Below are positions 1 to 8,400 of a stretch of DNA of 44,806 bases, one piece after another (the first letter of the stretch is position 1; each line of letters begins with the position of its first letter). The translations under genes were made by a program, and so were the position numbers. The notes beneath the pieces were generated by a model. The model searched no databases. It saw only the letters and a list, made by a program, of their open reading frames with translations, and had not been told where the DNA came from. Origin of the DNA: Bacteroidaceae bacterium (GTDB taxonomy: Bacteria > Bacteroidota > Bacteroidia > Bacteroidales > Bacteroidaceae); assembly GCA_017520935.1 (NCBI GenBank), contig JAFXEF010000059.1, positions 1 through 44,806 of the forward strand, given 5' to 3'.

Positions 1-1
1 C

Positions 2-700
2 AAGGAGGACGGTGAATATGACTTCCATTTGGACAATCTGACAGCTAATACCACTTATAACTATCGTGCCTATTACGCGGTGAACGGTACAAAATCTTAT
101 GGGGAGACAAAAACTTTCAAGACCAAGGGTGCTGAGCTTTGTAATGACGGCAACCACGTCCACGCCGTTGATCTCGGCTTGAGCGTCAAGTGGGCTTGTT
201 GCAACGTTGGTGCCGATGTCCCTGAGGGTTACGGTGGTTACTATGCCTGGGGTGAGACTGAGGAGAAGAGTAGTTATACTTGGGAGAATTACAGGTATTA
301 CAATAGCAGTACAGGTGATATTGATTACATCGTTTCCAACATCAGCGGTACCTCCTACGATGTAGCCCACGTGAAGTGGGGTGGTGGTTGGCGCATGCCC
401 ACCGAAGATGAGATCATAGAGCTTTGCGTGAAGTGTTCTTGTGAGTGGACTTCTGTCAACGGTGTGTATGGTCAGAAGGTTACAGGGCCTAACGGTAACT
501 CTATCTTCCTTCCTGCCGCCGGCTTTCGCAGCGATACGTCGCTCTACTATGCGGGCTCTTACGGCTACTGTTGGTCTGGTTCATTGAACGAGTACTCCAG
601 CTACTACGCATGCTACCTCGACCTCAGTAGTGGCGGCCACGGCTGGTACTACAACTACCTTCGTATTTACGGTTTCTCGGTGCGCCCTGTCTCAGAATAA
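2..700 (+). CDS. FISUMP-domain (Fib_succ_major) surface protein, 5' truncated by the window edge
   Basis: The frame is open from base 2, so the N-terminus lies outside the window; the TTG at 29 is only an internal codon. The visible part starts with the end of a fibronectin-III-like strand region (TYNYRAYYAVNG...TFKT), followed by about 175 residues with the FISUMP signature: VDLGLSVKWA, YYAWGETEEK, GGGWRMPTEDE, FLPAAGFR and the terminal YGFSVRPV. Family knowledge: FISUMP modules have a C-type-lectin-like fold, sit at the end of Bacteroidetes surface proteins and lipoproteins, and are a common target protein of diversity-generating retroelements. The last 50 residues are very rich in Tyr, Ser and Gly, as in such variable regions. 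The binding partner is unknown. The family call is firm; the DGR link is inference. Confidence 0.85.
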   Translation, partial: KEDGEYDFHLDNLTANTTYNYRAYYAVNGTKSYGETKTFKTKGAELCNDGNHVHAVDLGLSVKWACCNVGADVPEGYGGYYAWGETEEKSSYTWENYRYYNSSTGDIDYIVSNISGTSYDVAHVKWGGGWRMPTEDEIIELCVKCSCEWTSVNGVYGQKVTGPNGNSIFLPAAGFRSDTSLYYAGSYGYCWSGSLNEYSSYYACYLDLSSGGHGWYYNYLRIYGFSVRPVSE

Positions 701-749
701 ATAAGGAGCGGAGCGACGTATCCGATTCATTTAATTATTTAATTTATTG

Positions 750-791
750 AGCGGGCTTGTCCCGCTCTTCACACTACCCGCTTACGCGGGT
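750..791. other. Two short hairpins just downstream of the FISUMP gene
   Basis: GAGCGGG and CCCGCTC (750-768) form a 7-bp stem with a 5-nt loop. ACCCGC and GCGGGT (about 777-792) form a 6-bp stem around the 4-nt loop TTAC. Neither is followed by a good T tract, so they are weak terminators at best. Small GC-rich hairpins with a tetraloop shortly after a variable repeat are a known feature of DGR target sites; here that is only a suggestion. Confidence 0.5.
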
Positions 792-813
792 CGAAAAATG
801 AAAATCAAAATGT

Positions 814-886
814 ATTGTCATCCTGCGTAGTGAAGGCTCTCGCGCAGTACTTTCCCGAGATTCTTCGCATTGCTCAGAATGACAGT
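814..886. repeat. Repeat with TGTCATCCTG / CAGAATGACA ends
   Basis: The element begins TGTCATCCTG (816-825) and ends CAGAATGACA (875-884), which are inverted copies with one mismatch. The interior contains the segment GAGATTCTTCGCATTGCTC. Elements with these ends are scattered between genes in many Bacteroidetes genomes. A shortened inverted pair with the same core (CTTGTCAT...ATGACAAG) occurs at 30385-30417. I see no coding content. Confidence 0.6.
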
Positions 887-903
887 CCACTGAGAAAACA
901 TAT

Positions 904-1200
904 ATGCCACAGATATCAACGATATTGCAAGACGAACAACAGAACGTCGGTGACCGCATCCGCCTCTACGCTGAGGGTATCTTCTACAAGGCCTACGAGC
1001 GTAGTGCGTGGGTGGCGTGCCGTGTGCTTCACCCCTTCATGGTGAAGAAGCGTGCCGTGCGCAAGGTGGGGCAGGAGGCTCGTCACGGCGGATATACAGC
1101 CTTCGGCACTTCTTTGGTTAAAGCTCACGCCGTCGCATCCGACGCTTTCACACCGCGTCGGCCGCCGTTAACGAGTATCAGGGTCTATGACCCGCAATAG
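904..1200 (+). pseudogene. Truncated MutS-domain-I-like DGR accessory protein
   Basis: The first 58 codons look like a real protein: a helical start, then IRLYAEGIFYKAYERSAW, HPFMVKKRAV and RKVGQE. This recalls the MutS mismatch-recognition domain (the F-Y-E/K-x-Y-x-x-x-A pattern), and from memory it matches a small protein found beside reverse transcriptases in Bacteroidetes DGRs. After VGQE, at about position 1078, the resemblance stops and the frame runs through repeats (1171-1325) to a stop. Intact relatives, as I recall them, continue with a VGFP-type stretch that is missing here. No reverse transcriptase follows in the next 2 kb. I read it as a broken gene. The homology is recalled, not searched. 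Confidence 0.5.
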
Positions 1201-1325
1201 CTTACGCTCCGGCTTATCGTAACTTAAGACTGGCACCTGTCTTAACTTACGCCTCGTAATTGCCTCCGTCACGGTGGATATGCCTTATCTGCCGTGACGG
1301 AGTATCAAGGTCTATGACCCGCTAT
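1171..1325. repeat. Direct repeat pair plus 11-bp inverted repeat
   Basis: Two near-identical blocks sharing GGTCTATGACCCGC lie at 1171-1199 and 1297-1325; the second has one extra G and two substitutions. Between them, CTCCGTCACGG (1264-1274) and CCGTGACGGAG (1292-1302) form a perfect 11-bp inverted repeat. A weaker match links CACGGCGGATAT (about 1084) with CACGGTGGATAT (about 1271). This suggests local duplication after decay of the upstream gene. The stretch 1201-1506 holds no gene I can support. Confidence 0.7.
1201..1267. repeat. Dispersed repeat, copy 1 (second copy at 28973)
   Basis: About 67 bp closely matching 28973-29038, including the shared blocks CGGCTTATCGTAACTTAAG and CTTAACTTACGCCTCGTAAT. 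The inner part forms a near-palindrome, GTAACTTAAGAC against GTCTTAACTTAC, with one mismatched pair. The spacer between the arms differs between copies while the arms are kept, so the structure rather than the loop seems conserved. No coding potential. Confidence 0.85.
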
Positions 1326-1441
1326 AACCTCGTGGACTTACAGAGCTAATGTTAGCATATAGGTTTAAGAATGTTAATTCGATTTCTACGAGCGCTAAAG
1401 TAAGGTACAGGGGCTGTGTATTAATCTTTATATAGGTAACG

Positions 1442-1472
1442 TTGGAGAATCGGAGAAAAAGATATATTTTTG
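1442..1472 (+). promoter_or_regulatory. Bacteroidetes-type promoter for the 1507 gene
   Basis: TATTTTTG (1465-1472) fits the -7 consensus TAnnTTTG, and TTGG (1442-1445) lies about 20 nt upstream where the -33 TTTG element is expected. The start codon is about 34 nt further on, giving a short leader. Confidence 0.5.
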
Positions 1473-1506
1473 TACTTAGTATTACAGACAAGAGCAACTT
1501 GGCGGT

Positions 1507-2235
1507 ATGAATAATGTTAAGAGATGGTTGGTGGCTGTTGCAGTTATGTTAGGACTTTCGGTTCCGGCATCTGCACAGGAGGGCTTCTCGGTGCGTATAA
1601 GTAGCAATATCCTTTGGAGGCTCTTCTTGCTTCTTGACGAGGAGCAGGATGATTCGGAGTATTACGATGACTCTCCGTCGATCTGGGATGAATATCCTTG
1701 GAGACTGAATGGGGGAGTGAAATGTCAGTTCAATCTGGCTGGCAATCTTGATATGTTTGCTTCGGCTGATGTGTTTTACCAAAGTCTGAGGTATACATCG
1801 GTCAAGAGCTTTGAGGAACTGGAGGTAGATGAGGTACCTCCTGCAGCTGTGAATTTGCCCGTATTGGTGGGCTTGAACCTTACAGTGCTGAGATTGCCTG
1901 AGATGTCGGTTTGGGCTGAGGCTGGTGTGGGTGCCAATTTTCGTCGTATACCGCAGTATCTGGTAGCTTTTCCTCGTGCTGGTGATCTGGAGGTTACCAC
2001 GTTGTATCATTGGGGCTCTACTGCGACTTGGAAAGCTGGCGTGGGTGTCACTTTCTTTGACGAAGTCTCGTTGGAACTCAGCTATTCAGCCTTTTGCTGT
2101 TCGGAAGTCAAGGGTAAGATTTTTGCTAAAGAGGGTAATGTGATAGGTGATTGGACTCACAAACTTCTCGAAGGATTTGTTGCGGGCAAACGGAATCATT
2201 CGATGCTGTTCCTCTGTGTGGGGATTCATTTCTAA
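1507..2235 (+). CDS. Secreted beta-rich (outer-membrane-barrel-like) protein of unknown function
   Basis: A 242-residue protein with a clear signal peptide (positively charged start, hydrophobic VAVAVMLGLSV, cleavage after ASA-QE). The mature part opens with an acidic stretch (DEEQDDSEYYDD) and then alternates short amphipathic strands: LAGNLDMFASADVFYQSLRY, VWAEAGVGANF, WKAGVGVTFFDEVSLELSYSAF and the final SMLFLCVGIHF. An aromatic residue at the end of a C-terminal strand is typical of small outer-membrane barrels, so an 8-stranded porin-like fold is the best guess. I do not recognise the family. It has its own promoter and a strong terminator, so it is probably monocistronic. It could instead be a periplasmic beta-sandwich protein. 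Confidence 0.75.
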   Translation: MNNVKRWLVAVAVMLGLSVPASAQEGFSVRISSNILWRLFLLLDEEQDDSEYYDDSPSIWDEYPWRLNGGVKCQFNLAGNLDMFASADVFYQSLRYTSVKSFEELEVDEVPPAAVNLPVLVGLNLTVLRLPEMSVWAEAGVGANFRRIPQYLVAFPRAGDLEVTTLYHWGSTATWKAGVGVTFFDEVSLELSYSAFCCSEVKGKIFAKEGNVIGDWTHKLLEGFVAGKRNHSMLFLCVGIHF

Positions 2236-2317
2236 AGACTTACTTTGTCTTGTCGTTTCTGAGTATCAGAGTCCGTGCCCCCACAATAGATACAGGGATT
2301 GCGAATCGTTGTCTCTG

Positions 2318-2357
2318 CCCTCTCGGATATCGGATATCCGAGGGGGTGTCTTTTTCT
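2318..2357 (+). terminator. Intrinsic terminator after the 1507 gene
   Basis: CTCGGATATC and GATATCCGAG form a 10-bp stem around a single G (about 2320-2341), extended by flanking C/G runs and followed by TGTCTTTTTCTTT. It lies about 80 nt after the stop codon. Confidence 0.8.
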
Positions 2358-2420
2358 TTGGCTTTTCGGAGAGCCTCCTGCAGGTGTCAAGTTCAGGCAC
2401 CTATAGGTCATGAATTTTAT

Positions 2421-2475
2421 CCCCTACAGGTCTTTCGCAACAGGACCTGTAGGGGGTGTCATTCGGCCTCTGTTT
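2421..2475. repeat. 12-bp hairpin with a GGTGTC...CCTCTGTTTTT tail, copy 1
   Basis: CCCCTACAGGTC (2421-2432) and GACCTGTAGGGG (2444-2455) pair perfectly over 12 bp. The tail GGTGTCATTCGGCCTCTG plus a T run is nearly repeated at about 27048-27072 behind a different hairpin. It may act as a second + strand terminator, but the repeated tail marks it as a repeat family. Confidence 0.65.
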
Positions 2476-2513
2476 TTACACGTCATACACATAACCAAAG
2501 CGGACAGGGCGAA

Positions 2514-2550
2514 GAAAAAAAAAGAGACGCCACCGGAAGGTAGCGCCTCT
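2514..2550 (-). terminator. Intrinsic terminator of the GH127 gene
   Basis: Read on the minus strand, AGAGGCGCTACC and GGTGGCGTCTCT form an 11-12 bp stem with two G-U type pairs and a short TTCC-like loop, followed by a run of nine or more T (the A tract at 2514-2523 on the plus strand). It lies 38 nt after the stop codon. Confidence 0.85.
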
Positions 2551-2587
2551 GTAAAGCGGGTATTGATGGAAAACCCAAGAAGAATGG

Positions 2588-5074
2588 TTACTTCACAATC
2601 CACTCGAACACACCTGCCGAGAGGCGGTGGTTCATCGTCACCTCAAGTTTGAGTGCTGTGGTCTTTACGGGTTTGAAGTTGACGGTGCAGGGCTCTCCCT
2701 TGCCCACAGGATAGCCGTCGGGCTCCTCTACAGGTTGCCACTCGCCAGCTTCATCCCTATAGTAGATCTTCCAACTGTCGGGCACGCGGCATCCGCCCCA
2801 AGGCTGGTCGTCGAACCAGTATACGGTACAGCTCTGCACGGTGGCCTCCTCGGGGAAGGTGTATGAAATCCATTCGGTAGCGTTGTTCTTGGGCCACCAG
2901 TGGGTGTAGGGCATGGAGCGGTCGTTGCCATCCTTAGGCACGAGACGGTCGGCAATGCTCTGCAGGGCGGGGATGCGCATTGATGAGCTGATCCTGCTTC
3001 GTGAAGCCAGTGTGGCAGGAGCCGCAGGAGTGGTGGCCTTGAGGTCTTGCGGAATCCATACCCTCATGTCACCGTTGCCGCGATGACACCAGGCATAGTA
3101 GGGGATAAGCGTGAGCTTCACCTCTTGCATAGTGAGCTTGCCGGTCTTGTCAAAGGCAAGTGCCTGGGCATCGGTGGTAAGGGTTGTGATGCCCTGTGTC
3201 TTGTAGGTGCTGAGTTTTTCCTTGCTCGCTTCGGGAATGAAAGCACTGAGGTCGCGCTGCTCAAGAGTGAACTCGGGGCTCTGGTTGATGAGCATGCTCT
3301 TGATGTCGAACTTGTTGTCGGTCCACTCGGCGCAGTATACGATAGGCCCACGCTCTATGCTTACCATTCCGCGGTCGGCTTCTACCTTCCCGCTGGCGCG
3401 TACGGTGCGGGGTTCCATGTCGAAGTGGATGGCCACTTCGTCACCCTTCTTCCACTTGCGGGGGATGGTGAAGTATCCGTCCTCTGTTACGGTACCTTCA
3501 GCTTCTGTGCCATTGACCCTGATGCTGTAGCCGAGACGCTTGTTGTCGCTGTAGCTGTAGAGCTCACCTGGAAGCGGACGGCTCTTGAGCCAACCGGGGA
3601 TACGGATCTTGAGGTCAAACTGTCCGCAGCTATTGCGGTCAACCTTGATGTTGATGTCACCACAATAAGGATAGCCCGTTGTTTGTGTGAGGGCTACCTT
3701 CTTGCCGGCAACGCTGAGGCTTGAGGTGTTGCTGAGGAAAAGGTTTACATATACCGCACGATCTTTTACAGCATATACGTAACCGGGCAGTGAGGGAACG
3801 AAACGGCTGATGTTTGAGGGGCAGCATGCGCAACCGAACCATGCTTGACGCTGGTGCTGGCCCATTGACTCCAAGGGGTTGGGGTAGAAGAATTTACCAC
3901 CATCGAGGCTCACACCGCTGATGAGACCGTTGTAGAGCGAGCGCTCCAGCACGTCGTAGTACTTTGATTCGCCGTGGAGGAGGAACAGACGATGGTTTAC
4001 ATATACGTTTCCGATGGCTGCACATGTCTCGCAGTAAGCACTCATGTTGGGGAGGTAGTAGTTGGGACCAAAGGCCTCGCCCGATGCTGTAGCGCCGATA
4101 CCGCCAGTGATGTAGAGTTTCTTGTTCACGATGTTGTCCCAGATAGCGTCGATGGCATTGATGTAGGCTGAGTCGCCAGTGAGGGCGGCTACATCGGCCA
4201 TGCCGGCATACATATAAGTGGCACGTACGGCGTGACCTACAGCCTCGTCTTGCTCTACCACGGGCTTGTGGCTCTGTGAATACTCAGTCTTGATGGTGGT
4301 CTTGCCGCGATAGTCGAGGAAGAACTTGGCTTGATCAAGGTACTTGCGGTCGCCAGTCACGAGGTACAGACGGCAGAGAGCCATCTCGGCAATCTGGTGA
4401 CCGGGAACTACACAAGCCTGTCCGGGCTTGTCACCTACTTCACGGATAACGCAGTCGGCATAGCGGATAGCGATGTCGAGGAACTTGCGTGAGCCTGTAG
4501 CCTGATAGTGTGCCACAGCACCCTCTACCATGTGACCGAGGTTGTAGAACTCGTGGCTGAGATCTTCTACCTTGCTCCATCGGGTGTCGCCAGCCCAGTG
4601 GTGAGGGTCACTAGGATTCTGTGTACGTGCAGTGTAGAGGTAACCGTCCGGTTCCTGAGCAGAGGCAATTACATCTAACACGCTGTCTATGTATGACTTC
4701 AGCTCCTTGTCGGGGTAGGTCTGTAGGATGTAGCTGGCACCCTCGATGGTTTTGTAGGGGTCGGTGTCGTCAAAAGAGTAGCCTACGCCATTTACCTTGA
4801 ATACTTTAGAGGGATCCTTCATGTGCTCGGCGGCATTGGAGAAGTTGGTGTAGCGTCCCTCGCTCTCGCACTTGCTGAAGGCAAGGGGGATAGTTACTAC
4901 ACGGCTTGCTTCGAGGCGTTGGCCCCAGAAACTGTTGCTCTCGACCTTTACAGAGGTAAAGGGGACTGGAGTGATTGGGTAACCTCCCGAGGTGTGGTCA
5001 TGCTTATGACCGGGGTGTGCACTGATTGGCAGTATGATAGCTGCTGTAAGTGCAGTTAGAATTGCTTTCTTCAT
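2588..5074 (-). CDS. GH127 beta-L-arabinofuranosidase-like enzyme (DUF1680)
   Basis: An 828-residue secreted glycoside hydrolase predicted to release beta-L-arabinofuranose from arabinose-decorated glycans or hydroxyproline-linked chains. I chose the ATG at 5074 because it opens a signal peptide (MKKAILTALTAAIILPISA); the frame stays open for 45 codons further but these run through the untranslated leader. Residues 40-560 form the alpha/alpha-barrel. The metal-site and nucleophile set known from the GH127 enzyme HypBA1 is visible: E349 and C351 (in CETCA) and C417-C418 (in CACCPSN). The C-terminal 110 residues (THWWPKNNATEWISYTFPE...) look like a discoidin-type sandwich. The gene is monocistronic, with its own promoter and terminator, and divergent from the sialidase locus. 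Substrate is inferred from the family. Confidence 0.9.
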   Translation of the reverse strand: MKKAILTALTAAIILPISAHPGHKHDHTSGGYPITPVPFTSVKVESNSFWGQRLEASRVVTIPLAFSKCESEGRYTNFSNAAEHMKDPSKVFKVNGVGYSFDDTDPYKTIEGASYILQTYPDKELKSYIDSVLDVIASAQEPDGYLYTARTQNPSDPHHWAGDTRWSKVEDLSHEFYNLGHMVEGAVAHYQATGSRKFLDIAIRYADCVIREVGDKPGQACVVPGHQIAEMALCRLYLVTGDRKYLDQAKFFLDYRGKTTIKTEYSQSHKPVVEQDEAVGHAVRATYMYAGMADVAALTGDSAYINAIDAIWDNIVNKKLYITGGIGATASGEAFGPNYYLPNMSAYCETCAAIGNVYVNHRLFLLHGESKYYDVLERSLYNGLISGVSLDGGKFFYPNPLESMGQHQRQAWFGCACCPSNISRFVPSLPGYVYAVKDRAVYVNLFLSNTSSLSVAGKKVALTQTTGYPYCGDINIKVDRNSCGQFDLKIRIPGWLKSRPLPGELYSYSDNKRLGYSIRVNGTEAEGTVTEDGYFTIPRKWKKGDEVAIHFDMEPRTVRASGKVEADRGMVSIERGPIVYCAEWTDNKFDIKSMLINQSPEFTLEQRDLSAFIPEASKEKLSTYKTQGITTLTTDAQALAFDKTGKLTMQEVKLTLIPYYAWCHRGNGDMRVWIPQDLKATTPAAPATLASRSRISSSMRIPALQSIADRLVPKDGNDRSMPYTHWWPKNNATEWISYTFPEEATVQSCTVYWFDDQPWGGCRVPDSWKIYYRDEAGEWQPVEEPDGYPVGKGEPCTVNFKPVKTTALKLEVTMNHRLSAGVFEWIVK

Positions 5075-5206
5075 GTTAGTTGCCTTATTGTTGTTTTTTT
5101 TGTTATTTGTTGTTTCCCATAAATCAAAACCATCAAACGATACCCATGACTTGTTGTCGGTGTAGGTGGTTTGATAGAACCTACCTTTAAGTTTTGCATT
5201 ATATGG

Positions 5207-5214
5207 CAAAGATA
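5207..5214 (-). promoter_or_regulatory. -7 promoter element for the GH127 gene
   Basis: On the minus strand the sequence reads TATCTTTG, an exact TAnnTTTG match. It predicts a leader of about 130 nt before the ATG at 5074; this leader contains a small hairpin (GTAGGT / ACCTAC, around 5161-5185). The rest of 5215-5430 is AT-rich intergenic DNA with no gene. Confidence 0.6.
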
Positions 5215-5413
5215 CAAATTATTTTTTTTTAATAATACAGTTGTTTCCTTGAATTGGAGATGTTTTCTACATAGAGGTATGAAATCTGTTTGTGTGATGG
5301 TAAATGTTAATGTGATAGTTTGAAAATCTTAAATGAGGGCTTAATGCTTATAGGTGGAATCTATGAGCTTATAGGCGTATGTGTTAGGATATTTTAACAA
5401 ATGAATAGAGGCA

Positions 5414-5438
5414 GTTAGCTAACTCTCTATTATCTTTG
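5414..5438 (+). promoter_or_regulatory. Promoter and palindrome ahead of the sialidase-esterase gene
   Basis: TATCTTTG (5431-5438) is an exact -7 match. A perfect 10-bp palindrome, GTTAGCTAAC, occupies 5414-5423, between the -7 element and the expected -33 region, where a repressor or activator could bind. No convincing TTTG is present at -33, which would fit an activator-dependent promoter. The leader is about 50 nt. Confidence 0.55.
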
Positions 5439-5493
5439 CAGTGAAAACTATTATAACATAATCTAAGCATCAATTACATCTAACACAATTACC

Positions 5494-8400
5494 ATGAAAA
5501 GATTCTCTACAATCCTTGTGGCATTGCTATGTACGGTATCCACAATCTTTGCAGACCTTCCCTTCCGCAATCATCGTTATGATGCATTCAAAGTGCTGCC
5601 CGTCAACTCGGAGCAGATTGTTTTTATCGGTAACAGCATCACCAACATGAACGAGTGGTGGGAAGCCTTTGGCGACCACAATGTGGTGAACCGTGGCGTA
5701 TCGGGCGCCATTACCGACGAGGCTCTGGCTAACATCGAGGCCATTGCTGCCGGCAAACCCAAGAAGGTGTTTATGATGTTGGGCACCAATGACCTCGGCA
5801 CCGCTGGTATCTGTACTCCGGAACATGTGTTGCAAAACGTGGCCCTCATGGTGGAGCGTCTGCAAGCGGTGACTCCAACCACAAAGATCTACATCCAGAG
5901 TCTTCTTCCCAGCGGACATACAGGCAGTGGAGGTACACGTACCGAAGCGCGATTGAAGGCTACCAACGAAGCGCTCAAGGCGCTCTGCGAGGAGAAGGAG
6001 ATCACCTACATCGACTTGTGGGACGACCTCACGGATGTGGCGACCAACAGCAACGGATTCTCGTACGACAAGCTGCACCTCACCGCCGATGCCTACAAGG
6101 TATGGTGCGACAAGGTGGCTCCTTATGTCACGGACAACGAGGAGGCCAAGTCGGCCTACACCGACAATGCTCAGAGCGATGGCGGCTTGGGTGGCGCGTA
6201 TGGTATGCGTACCACCGTGTTCAGCAAATTGCCTGTGGATGCAGATGACATCCTCATCGTCGGTGACGAGATGATTCATGGCGGTGAGTGGCACGAGCTG
6301 CTGAAGAGTGCCCGCGTGAAGGGCCGCGGCACGGCATGGGGATACCCCGGACCGAACGTGGTGGACATGCAGAAGATGATACCTGCTATCCTGCACGATG
6401 GAGCTACACCGGCACAGGTGTTCCTCTACACCGGCGTAGGCCCCGTGAACAGCGATACAGATTTGACCACCATCTTCACCAACTACAAGAATACGGTAGC
6501 CAAGATATTGGAGCTGTCGCCCACGACGAGGGTGACGCTCATGAGCCTACAGCCGACGACTACGGCTGCGACCAATTCAAATCGTGTGGTGCCCTTCAAT
6601 GCCCTGCTCAAGGAGTATGCTGATGAGAGCACCACCGACAATGTGGAGTATCTCGATATCTACACCGACTTCGTCACCGAGGCAGGCGTGGCCAACACCG
6701 CTTACTTCACTGGCAACTACCTCTATGGTAAGGGCTACGTGAAGGTGGCGCAGAAGCTTGCTGCACAAATCAATAAGGTGGAGCCCACAGCCAACATCAC
6801 CGCCCTCACCGACGAGGAGGGCAATGCGGCTTATACCCGCTTTGCCAACCGCACTGCACTGGGCAATGCTATCGTGAAGGTGGCCAGCTTGCCCGAGGGT
6901 GATGGCGTAGGACAATACACCTCAGCCAATCTGGCCGATGTGAAGACACAGATTGAGGCCGCTTATACGGCGCTTGCCAACTCCGTCAATGCAACCGATG
7001 AGTTCACCTCACAAGTAGAAGCGCTCACCGCAGCTACCAACACCCTGCTGCCCAAAATTAACCAGCCCGCCTACAGCACTGAAGACACCGAGGTCTGGTA
7101 CCAACTCTACACTCCCAACCGCGGCAGCAAGTACCTTACCAGCAATGGCGTAGGTACCGGAACGACAGGTACGGCGGCCAATAACTATGCAACCTCGATG
7201 TGGAAGTTCGTAGAGCGCACCGACAAGAGCCTCGACATTATCAACCGCCACGACAACTCGTACTTGGCACCTACCGCGGCAGGCAGTACACAACTTACCA
7301 CCTCAGAGGCACAGCCTACGGCAGGCTGGACCTTGAGCCATTCAGATGCTCCTGGCCTCTTTATTGCAAGCAGTGGTACCGTGCAGCTACACCAGACAAA
7401 CGATGCGGCTATATGGAACTGGGGCGGTGGCGCAAACCGTAGCGATGCCGGTTGCCAGTATATGGTGTCTATCGTAACGAGCGAGCCCGACGAGATACCC
7501 GACCCCTCACTGATGACCATGACACTGACTCCCGCCCAATTTGCCAGTGGAACATCTACTTACACTTATCATGGTAACACCACAAGTGGTGGATGGTATG
7601 GCAAGCTCGTGACAGGTACTACCCCTGCACTGACCATTGAGAGCACTGATGAGGCGGCCAACAATATCGGCTGGTCGAGCAACCGCCCCTGGTTGAAGGC
7701 TGGATACACCTACAACCTCACCCTCGCTGAGGGATACTACATCGTAGGCTATGAACTCACGACACTCAGCACCAGCTCGAACTACAGCAACACCTTTACT
7801 TATACTACAGCCGATGGCACAGCCACCAGTGAGGCACAACATGTCAGCACCGCTAGGACAGTGGCAGCAGATGGCCTATCTACGAACACCGTGACCCTCA
7901 CCGTGAATGGCGAAGCCACTGGCAGCAGCTATGGTATCCTGATTACCAACCTTGTGATTCGCTATAAGGAAGCCGATGATGGTATCTATTCCATTGAAAT
8001 CAAGGAGAGCACCGGTGCCTTTGCCACTACGGGCAGCTATGCTAAGCTATGGAACTATACGCCTACGTCGGGGAATCCTGTTGCATTGACCTTGAGCTGC
8101 GGTGCCAACAACATGAATGTCAATGGCGGTTATCTACAGCTGCATTCAGGTCAGGCAGGGTCAAGCACCTATACCATCGCCGTCCCCGAACCCTATGTCA
8201 TCACGGGCTATTCGTTTGGCTATGCTTTCGGCAGCTCTGGCACAGGTGATAAGACCATCACCGTGGGCGAACAGCAATATGCTGTAGCTGCAGAGAAGAA
8301 TACACTCTCTGTATCTGACCTCAAGACGCAGTCTACACAATTTACATTGGCCGGTTCAAATGAGCCCGTGAAGTTGACCGACTTCGTGGTGAACGTCATC

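Noticed and set aside
2151..2652. Overlapping plus-strand frames after the 1507 gene
   Set aside because: They run across two hairpin terminators and the end of the GH127 gene and have no domain pattern.
3047..3724. 225-residue plus-strand frame inside GH127
   Set aside because: Antisense shadow of the GH127 gene with no independent support.
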